DNA of 64,000 nt from Pectinophora gossypiella (Eukaryota; Arthropoda; Insecta; Lepidoptera; Gelechiidae): positions 14,977,511 to 15,041,510 of the forward strand of contig NC_065413.1 of assembly GCF_024362695.1 (NCBI RefSeq), in the 5' to 3' direction. Below the pieces are notes generated by a model that was not told the origin of the DNA, did no database searches, and saw nothing but the letters and a program-made list of their open reading frames with translations. Numbering within the stretch: the first letter of the stretch is position 1; every line of letters starts with the position of its first letter. Shown here piece by piece: positions 9,778 to 19,700 of the stretch. Made by a program: the position numbers and the translations under genes.

Positions 9778-10223
9778 TGTCCTGAGGGAGCCCAGTTGGG
9801 CGTGAACCTCGGCTCAGGGCGTCGTCTGAGAGAATAATATTTAAAATAATTAATCGACTCTAGTGGGTTAATAGCGGTAAGAGCTGAATGAAGAAGATCG
9901 TCGACCACGCCAGCGGGGTTGATATCGGGGTTCTGAATTTTCGCGAGCTGATTGACCGCCTCTATGGCTAGAGTAACCGGGTCGTCGGAATCGTATATTA
10001 TTTCCTTCGGGCGCCGATATGTCGATACCTTTTTTTTTAACGTGACTTATTGTAGATTTGCCGCAGATGTCATTAACTACTTGGCCGGACAAATGGGGAG
10101 CGCTGAAGGCTCTCACCCGGTACAATGTTTAAGACAACAGGCCTGAGGGTGCCCAGTTGGGCGCGAACCTCGGGTCAGGGTGTCGTCTGAGAGGCAAAAT
10201 ATTTCAAAGAATTAATCGACCCT
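9778..10223 (-). repeat. Two adjoining SINE-E copies
   Basis: A truncated copy at 9778-10027 abuts a second one at 10028-10223 that begins with the T-run of its poly(A) tail. Both are antisense. This is either a nested insertion or a tandem arrangement. Confidence 0.7.
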
Positions 10224-10305
10224 AGTGGGTCAAAATGTCGATGCAACAGTCCCGTAACATTAAGAAAATATTATGAAAGCAGCATATTTACAAAAGTATT
10301 TTATA

Positions 10306-10601
10306 GGAGCTCGATGGCGCAACGGTAAACGCGCTCGGTCCGCGATTGATGAAGTAAAGCAACTTTCGCAGAGGCCGGTCATAGGATGGGTGACCACAAA
10401 AAAAAAAGTTTTCATCTCGAGCTCCTCCGTGCTTCGGAAGGCACGTTAAGCCGTTGGTCCCGGCTGCATTAGCAGTCGTTAATAACCACCAATCCGCACT
10501 GGGCCCGCGTGGTGGTTTAAGGCCCGATCTCCCTATCCATCCATAGGGAAGGCCCGTGCCCCAGCAGTGGGGACGTTAATGGGCTGATGATGATGATAAT
10601 G
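10306..10601 (+). repeat. SINE-B copy (full), tRNA/5S chimera
   Basis: The head reads 'GGAGCTCGATGGCGCAACGG', resembling a tRNA A-box region. It is followed by 'GAAGTAAAGCAACTTTCGCA' and 'GGATGGGTGACCAC', which resemble the 5S rRNA internal promoter segments (GAAGTTAAGCAAC and GGATGGGTGACC). The body holds 'GGCACGTTAAGCCGTTGGTC', and the 3' end is 'CAGCAGTGGGGACGTTAATG' plus (GATGAT)n. It is non-coding. Copies at 25876, 45594, 52477 and 61017 match closely, so the family was recently active. Confidence 0.85.
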
Positions 10602-10836
10602 ATTTTATAATGTGGTGTTATGTATCACAGCCTACCTACAAAGTTCACATGCTTTATTCGAGACTTTTCTAAATAGAAAGAACCGTTAGATCACTTCTAA
10701 GATAAAGAACCTCGGCCCTTTAATAGAGTCAATAAATTACTCTCCCACTTCCTATAATTGATCAACCGGTTTGTTAACATAGAACTAAGGTTATTCTTAA
10801 TGGTAATTTTATGTTTCCGTAGGTCGAAAAATCGAG
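10602..10836. other. Sequence upstream of gene A ATG exon
   Basis: No repeat recognised. 'TTTCCGTAG' at 10814-10822 looks like a splice acceptor, suggesting that a 5' untranslated exon lies upstream. Confidence 0.4.
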
Positions 10837-13680
10837 ATGAAGATCAAAAAGTTTAAACCTTCAGTCACGTCAAATTGTCCGAAAATGGAAGTGGATTTAG
10901 AAGAAGCAATGGACATTGCAGGTCTGTTTTTTTACTTTTTTTTGCTTCAAGGTGTTTTATGAGGTGCATATTTGGGATGTGAAAAGAAAAAAATGTTTTA
11001 AAGAAGAGGAAGTGTTTTATAAGGTAGGTGCTTACCTAATTTATTGTTTTTTAATGATGTTACGGTGCGTGTTAATGTTTGTTGAGTTTATAAACAGTGC
11101 TTTGTTTCGTAATGGATTTTTAAATTTAGAATTATGTGTTGTTTATTCGGTTTAATGTTCTCTATCATTATGAGAAAAGTATTATGAGTGCTCCATAACA
11201 AATTATATTATGTTCAAGTACCTAAGTACTTTCGTAAAATTCACACTCTTTACATAAGTATAGGTTGTTAATGACATTGTAACGAAAACATTGAGGGATG
11301 CTTTAGAGCATGATTCTGCGTTGATATCAAGTGGAATTTTCCGTAGCAAAAGTATGGAACTGAAAATAATTTAAAATATTTTTTATAAGTTTTCTAACAG
11401 AAAAATTCTCTTGATATCAACTCAGAATCATGGTCTGAATCAACGAAAAAACATAAATGAACATGAATCTTGCGACGGGGAATTCCATTAGATATTAACT
11501 CAGAATTATGATCTGAATCCTCCCCCTCAGTATTCGATACGATGTCACTAACACCCTGTATAAAAGTGAGTACGCATACCTAGGTAAGCTACAACTAACT
11601 ACACGTTATTACCTACCTTAGAAAAACCCCTATAGGTAGTCTTTGTGGATATAATTTCTACGTTGCGTATTTATTTATTTATAAAGTTTATCTCAGTAAC
11701 ATTGTACCTTACAATAATAATATGTACCAATTGTAAATAATTTATTACGTGCAATTTAGATACTGTTTAATAGTATGTTTGTTTACAAAATGAAGAAGAT
11801 AATTTCTTGTGTTTATATACGGTAGGTCGATGTGCTTTTACCTACATATTTCTATAACTACAAATAAACATACCTACTCTCACAAACTTATTCAAAGAAA
11901 GTCCTTAGACCAAATACATAGCTAGTTAGCTAGCCAATGGCCCCGATTCCTGCAGATACCTCCTAATTTTATTTTAAGTTATACCCGTCATTTTCTTACC
12001 CGCCGAAAAGGAGAGGGACGGATGATTGTCAACAAGTTAATTTTAAAATGAATGAATAACCCGTACGAATAAAATAGGCATCTCGCTGGTGTGCAATCCG
12101 TTTGACGTACTGTTCACTTAATTCTGTCGGGTTATTGGCCGATGTAAAATTTTAGACTCTTGTTTTAGATTTCTGCTTAAAATTGACGTGTATTCCATAA
12201 ATTTTATACCTATCGGTAACCCGTCCCTTTCTTTTTCAACGGATGAGAAAATGACAGGTATGACTTAAAATAAAATTAGATAGCGTCTGCAGGAATTAGC
12301 ACCTATGTATAGCTATGTATCATTCACCACTCAACAAACTAGTAGAGACTGCCTTCGCTGCACGACCACCGCAACGCGCGCCGCGTGATTATATTGGGAG
12401 CTTCGACCAATGACCGTACAACATCTATCATCATCATCAGCCGTATGACGCCCACTGCTGGGCATAGGCCTCCCCCAAGGATCTCCACGACGATCGGTCC
12501 TGCGCTGCCCGCATCCAGCGGCTTCCCGCGACCTTCACCAGATCGTCGGTCCACCTTGTAGCGGGCCTACCCACTGAGCGTCGTCCGACACGTGGTCGCC
12601 ACTCCACTCACAACATCTATCTACGTAGATATAATTCGCCGCATTTATCGGTAGACATGACAACCGCGCCGCGTGAATTATATTGAGCGCTTCGACCCAT
12701 AGCCGTTTGACTTCCATCTACGTAGATAGCATTCGTATCGTTTATTGGTCCAAGCCAAGATATAGTTGTCATAATTCCCTTGTATGATTCTCAATCGTTT
12801 GAGAACTTTACTATCGCCAGACGCGATCGGAAACTCAAAATTGTGACTTACTAAACCTAGCCTGAATGGGAATTTCTCAACTAACTATTCAATATTCGAT
12901 TCTATGACTATGTTTTTGCATTTTCCAGGTGCTGGTAAATACCAGATATTCCACTGCGCGCTGATGCTGTCAACACTGACGGCGGCGCTGCTCGAGATGA
13001 TCGGGTATGCCTTCATCCTGCCAGCAGCCGCTTGCGAGCTGCACCTGCCTGAACATCTGCGAGGACTCATCACTTCCATCCCTAACATAGGTGAGTCCAG
13101 TAATACTACGTATAGAAGGGAAAATCTCCCCCCGCACCGATCCACGCTATCTGACCTCACCCCCGATTTACGTGCCCGCTCTTCTATCGTATGGATTTTG
13201 AAATGGATTACCAACCTCATCATCCCTGGTGTCAGGGTTATTATTGAGCCGCCAAAGGCTCCTGACCTGGTAACCGGGACCAACGGCTTAAAGTGTGCCC
13301 AGTTTAAAAGCCTCCGTGGTCCAGTGGTTGAGCGTTGGGCTCACGATCCGGAGGTTTCTGGATTGAATCCCGGTGGGGACATATCGCAAAAATCACTTTG
13401 TGATCCCTAGTTTGGTTAGGACAGGCTGATCACCTGATTGTCCAAAAAATCAAGCCGTTGGTCCCGGTTTACTACTTACTGACGTAAATAAGTAGTCGTT
13501 ACATGAGCCATCTCAAGGACCTGGCGGCTCAATAGTAACCCTGACACCAGGGGAGGTTGGTAATTTACCTCGCGACCCACACGATAGAAAAATTGTGCCC
13601 ATTTCGGACCGGGAGGAGTAAGGAGTGCGAAGGACTGTCGGTCTCGTTTGCACGTACGGGATTAAGCAGCATACACAGCA

Positions 13681-13711
<31 letters not shown>

Positions 13712-16700
13712 CTAGCGTGCGTGCGTGCGTGCGTTCGTGCGTGCTAGCGTACGTGCGTGCGTGTGTGTGTGTGTGTATAGAATGACATTTTTATATGAAG
13801 TGTGTTTCAGGTATAATACTGACAGCGCCCCTGTGGGGTGGGGTGGCGGACCATTTCGGCCGCAAGCCGACGCTGTTGTTCTGCTCAGCCGCTTGTGGCG
13901 TCGTCAGTTTCGTCGCCGCCTTTATGCCCAACCTGCTCAGCTTCGCGCTATGCAAATTGGCTGGGGCACTTTTGTAAGTATTTATGTAGAGCCGGTGAGC
14001 CCCTTCTTGTGAACTTTCACTCAATCTTCAGCGAGGTGTGCATGGCTAAGCTATTGAAACGGAAGGACAAACTGCCTGCAGTTGCTTCTGTAAAAACGGA
14101 ACCTGTCAAATCTTCAGGTTAGGTAAGCGGAGTCTGTGAAAATTGGAATAACGCTAGGGAGATGATGATGAATGCAATGTCACCTATATACTTATGTCAA
14201 TTGTTCTCAGCATGTCCTGCCCGACGTCTCTCTCATTCGCCTACGCCGGTGAGATGGCGCCGCGAAGACGACGCGATCTCGCCGTACTGGTCTGCAATGG
14301 ATTCTTGACTCTATCAACCACGTTTAGTCCTCGTAAGTATCAACCACGTTTAGTCCTCGTAAGTGTCACCCACGTTTAGTCCTCGTAAGTGTCACCCACG
14401 TTTAGTCCTCGTAAGTGTCACCCACGTTTATTTCTCGTAAGTGTCAACCACGTTTAGTGCTCGTAAGTGTCAACCACGTTTAGTCCTCGTGAGTGTCACC
14501 CACGTTATGTCGTCGTAAGTATCAACCACGTCTAGTCCTCGTAAGTATCAAACACGTTTAGTCCTCGTTAGTATCAAGTGTAACCGTTACGGATACTGTA
14601 TCTGCCAAGAGGCAACCAATCTTTCCTCAATGTAGATTTTGGTGGAATAGTTTTCTTTTAATCTCATTGCACCAGCCAAGCTCCACCAAAAAAAAAAATT
14701 TATAGTTCGTTGTTAACGTTTTCAGTGTTAGCCTGGGCGGTGCTATCAGGACAATGGCAGTTTTACATCGGTTCTCTATCAGTCAGACCCTGGCGGCTCC
14801 TGACAGCCGTGTACGCCCTGCCGCTCATCCTGTCTGCAATCTGGATGACCCAGGCTATGGAGAGCCCTAAGTTCCTGACTGTTAAGGGCAGGAGAGACGA
14901 AGCTTTGGAAGTCCTGAAGCATATTTACTCGGTCAATACTGGTCTGCCGAAAGAAAAGTATTATGTGAGTATCTCCTTAGCATTATCCCGTTTTTCACAG
15001 GGTCCTCTTACCTAACCTAAAGATTTGATAGGTCCGGTTTTTTACAGAAGCGACTGCCTGTCTCACCTTCTAACCCGCGAAGGGAAAACCAGCCCAATAC
15101 AGGTTAAGTCACTAACCTTCGAAACGCATTTCTCGGGAATGTGGGTTTCCTTACGGTGTTTTCCTTCATCACTGAGCACGTGATAATCATTTATGATCCA
15201 AACATGAATTCGAAAACAAATATGAAAATCATTGGTTTAGGCCTATGTTGGGGTTGGAACTTGCGACCCCAAAGTCAGAGTCAAGCGTTCTACCAACTGG
15301 GCTACCACGGCTCTCCATAATAATACTTAGTTTATGTCGTACAGTCACAATACCACTTAATCTGATGATAAGACATCATTTCAATTTGGTCGTGTACTTA
15401 CTAGGTTCAATATAAATTATGAAATTCTGATTACTAAATAAAGATAGATCTGAAACTAACGAAAAACATTTTCATTTTTCTATTTAACTTATTTACGAAT
15501 ATTCATCAAGAAAAACATAATAAGTCCGACATTTTTATCACGATTTTGCTTAAAGTCACAGCGTGCTTTTTCATACAAATTCCATAGTAATTTCGTGTTT
15601 TGACGTTTAGTAGAAAGATGGTAAAAGAATGGTAAAAGAAACTGATTTGTCTAGTTGGAAACTACCCTATTGATGAAAAGAGGTGTGCACAGGTAGTGAA
15701 AAGTTTTGTAAGAATATCAACTCTATAGCAAAAAATAATAATAATAAAAACGTTTATTTCGTAAAACCACAACACGCATATACATTTACTTAGAGAGAAT
15801 AAAATAAAAAAGCTGTAATGACTTGAACAGGCGGATTCTGATTTTAATTCTTCTTTATAGGTGCTATCTTTGAAAAAGTCATCGGAAGAGCCGAGAGGTA
15901 TAGCAGACTGCTCAGACGCAGAGCAGAGTAGTGAACGCAAGAATGAGTCTGCGTGTGCGCTGCTCAGGCCGCCGCACCTCAAGTGGTTTGCCCTGACGTC
16001 CTTCCTCATGTTTGGATTGTATACTTCGTAAGTTGTATCAGCAGTATTTTTCATGGGAACAAATTTTTTCGCCTACTGTTAAACATTTAGCTGTCGAGCG
16101 GTGGGCGTATACGTCGTTGCCAGATCTTAGGATTAATAATATCTTTATTTGTACTATACGTATAAAATATAAATATGACAAAATATTAGTTATCATTTAA
16201 CAACATATAAGTTAAGTTTAACATTTAAACGATCTCTGTGGTCCAGCGTATGCGTGTGGTGGTTGAGCGTTGTGCTCACGATCCGGACGTCTCGGGTTCG
16301 AATACCGGTGGGGACAATTTACAAAAATCACTTTGTAATCCCTGGTTTGGTTAGGACATTACAGGCTGATCACCTGATTAACCGAAAGTAAGATGATCCG
16401 TGCTTCGGAAGGCACGTTAAGCCCGTCCCGGTTACTAATTACTGATGTAAGTACGTAGTCGTTACATGAGTTATGTTAGGGGCCTATGACGGCTCAGTAA
16501 TTACCCAGACACCAGGGTTGATGGGGTTGGTAATCCACCTCACTTCAGAAGAAGAAGATTCTTTATACACAATAAATATTATTACTGCTGGTGGTGGTAT
16601 CATTGCGCTCCAATGGTGGTGGAGAAATGGTAACTCTAGCACACACCGGACACTTCATAACACCTCGTATTACACAGACAATACACATTGACGTTATCGT

Positions 16701-19700
16701 GCGCGCGCATCTGTGTGTGTGTGACATATGACGCCCATAAGACCGAGAGAGGTGAGATAAACCTAGCTCAGCCGCTGGTGGGGAGAGTTGCTGGTCGTCT
16801 GTCGAACCGGCGTCAACGGTATAGTGTACCTACTACTTATATGTTATTGTGTATCTTATTGTTCCATATATACTCTTGGTTATTCATTAATAAATCAGTA
16901 TTGATTCGGACTCCAGGCTTTCAATTGCTCTTTCCCTATATGGCGACCCTGCCAGGATTTCACTAAAGAAGAAGTTGATCCACTGTATAACATCGATAAT
17001 TACCCTTTAGAATTTAAGTATCGCTTGCAGATGTCACAGAAAGACGCAAGGGACAATTTATTGAAAAGTAAAGTGATTCGTAAACAAAAATATGATAAAA
17101 CTATTTACCCTGTATATTATGATAAAGGTAATTTAATATTGATAAGAAACCCATCTAGTGATAAGAGAGAAAGTATCTATTTAGGTCCTTATCCTGTATT
17201 AGAAGATAAGGATCCAAATGTTATTATTTTAAAGAACGGGAAAGAGGATATTGTTCATAAAAACAGAACTAAATTATACCATTCTCGTTAATTTTTAAAA
17301 TAAAATGAATTATTAATTTAATTCATTTTATTCTCTCCCTTTCCCCGTTGATATAGTGTACCTACTACTTATATGTTATTGTGTATCTTATTGTTCCATA
17401 TATACTCTTGGTTATTCATTAATAAATCAGTATTGATTCGGACTCCAGGCTTTCAATTGCTCTTTCCCTATAACGGTTTCCATATAAAATGTGCGTTAGG
17501 TTTCCAACCTTTTTCTTCTATTCCGTGAACAGAAAGCTCGGTTTCAGGTACTAAGTTTATCTTGTGATGGATGTACGATAAGCTGTAAAAGTCCAATCAG
17601 TTTCTTGCAAAGTAATTAACTGGTTGCATTTAAGACCTCCGTTACATGTCGTTTCTGTAATAAACTAAAAACACCTACAAAAATATAAATTTTATAATTA
17701 TGACAACTTATATGGTTCATAAATTCACCACTGTTTACAAATAATTCGATGGACTCATCAGTGACTGAACTTTTTTGCCCTTTGATTTAGGTACAATCCC
17801 AGGAGGATATAATTCAAATCAAATCAAATCCATAATTTTATTTCAGACCATGTGTCCATAATTGTTAGTAACAGTATAAACTTATATACATACTATGTTA
17901 GTGGCAAAAAATCAAATCAAACAAATCAAAATTAAAATTGGATAAATTATAAAATACAATAAATAATTATGATCTTGTATTATCTTAAAGCCTTATTCAT
18001 TACAGATTGAACGGGCTATTCCTATTCGCAACGGACACGATCAACAAGGTGCTGGGGGACACGACGGAACAGAGTGGTACTTTGTGTGTCATCATGAACC
18101 AGCCTGTTAATCAGGTGGGTGGGTGGGCTTGTTTACATACATTACTGTACTCTGGAGCTTCCCGCTTAGGGACGGTACTGAAAAGTATCGGCGTCCGAAG
18201 GACGTAATATACGATCCCGACGACCCGATTTCTCTAGCCATAGAAGCACCCAATCAGCTCGCGACACCAAACACTTCAGGACCCCGATACCGACCCCGCC
18301 GGCGTGGTCGACGATTTCCCTCATTCAGCGCTTATCGCTATCGACCCACTAGGGTCGATTAATTCTTTCAAATATTTTTCCTCTCAGACGACGCCCTGAG
18401 CCGAGGTTCGCGCCCAACTGGGCACCCTCAGGCCTGTTGTCTTAAACGTTGTACCGGGTGAGAGCCTTCAGCGCTCCCCATTTGTCCGGCCAAGTAGTTA
18501 ATGCCATCTGCGGCAAATCTACAATAAGTCACGTCAAAAAAAAAATGTACTCTGGAGCCCCTATTCTCGCTGGCTATTCGACCTGGGCAAGAAATCATTA
18601 ACTAGGAGAATCGTCAACTCGGAAAGTCGGTAACTCGGAGAGTCGTCAACACAGAGAGTCATCAACTAGAAGAGTCATCAACTTAGAGAGTCGTTAACTC
18701 AAATGACGCCAGTTGGCAAAGACAAATTACGTCATTAAGTCCTTTCCTTCCAGTCCTTCCATCGTGTGGTTATTCTCGTCAGAAACCTAACATGACAGAG
18801 GAAGATTGAAAGAGAGAGAAAATAGCTGCTGTGGGAAATTACACAACTGATGTATTAATTATAATAATTTTCCCCTTTCAGACAAACACAGGCTCCTGCG
18901 TGGATACGATATCTCAAGAAACGTTCATAATAATGGCAGCAACGACCGCGATATACGGTGCTCTGGTCTTGGCGGCGAGTGTGGCTCCCCTCAGCAAGAA
19001 GACGTTACTGCTAGGGATGTACCTAGCGGCTGGTGTCGCGTCACTGCTGGCTGGTCTTCTCACCAACATGTCAGTACTAAACAGAACGACAAGTTCAGTA
19101 TAATTAGTGATTATATATCAATAAAGATAACATTTTACAATAGCCTCAATGCGCGGTAAGAATTAGACCTGTCAAAGTATGTTAGCTAGTGTTGTGATGT
19201 TCTTAGTTGCATAGTGATGTTTTCAGTCGAGGTTAGGATGATTTATTTTCTATCTAACAGTACTTACCTTTATGAACACTATCAATATCAGATTCTATTC
19301 TACCACAGTGGTTTCTCGATCTGAAGGTCTCAGGTTTTATTCCCGGTGAGTGCATCACAAAAATCTGTACGTGATCTCCAGTTTGGTTGAGACACGGCAG
19401 GCTGATCTCTCGATTGTCAGAAAGCAACATGATCCGAACTTCGGAGCAGTCGTACCCGGCTTCTGTTACGCCATGGGCCTTTGGGTATGGGTTAGGGGCC
19501 TTTGGCGGCCCAATAGTAAGCGGGTTAATGAGTTCACTCACACAAGAGAAGAAGAAGAACCGCAGAATACGGACGCAAGAGAGAACAATTTTCTTTTAAA
19601 AGTTTATTCTAAAGATACTAAAGACAATAATTGTATCAAATGCTTTGCGAAACATTGCACACTTTCCGAAATTTTACAAGGGAGGGAATTGCCCCGAAAA

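Noticed and set aside
12904..13410. 168-residue continuous frame as a single-exon protein
   Set aside because: It reads through the exon 2 donor of gene A into an intronic SINE; only 12929-13090 is coding.
14315..14574. Possible CRISPR-like array
   Set aside because: The repeats are directly abutting without spacers, and the setting is a eukaryotic gene.
15662..16054. 130-residue minus-strand frame
   Set aside because: Shadow of gene A exon 6 on the opposite strand plus intron.
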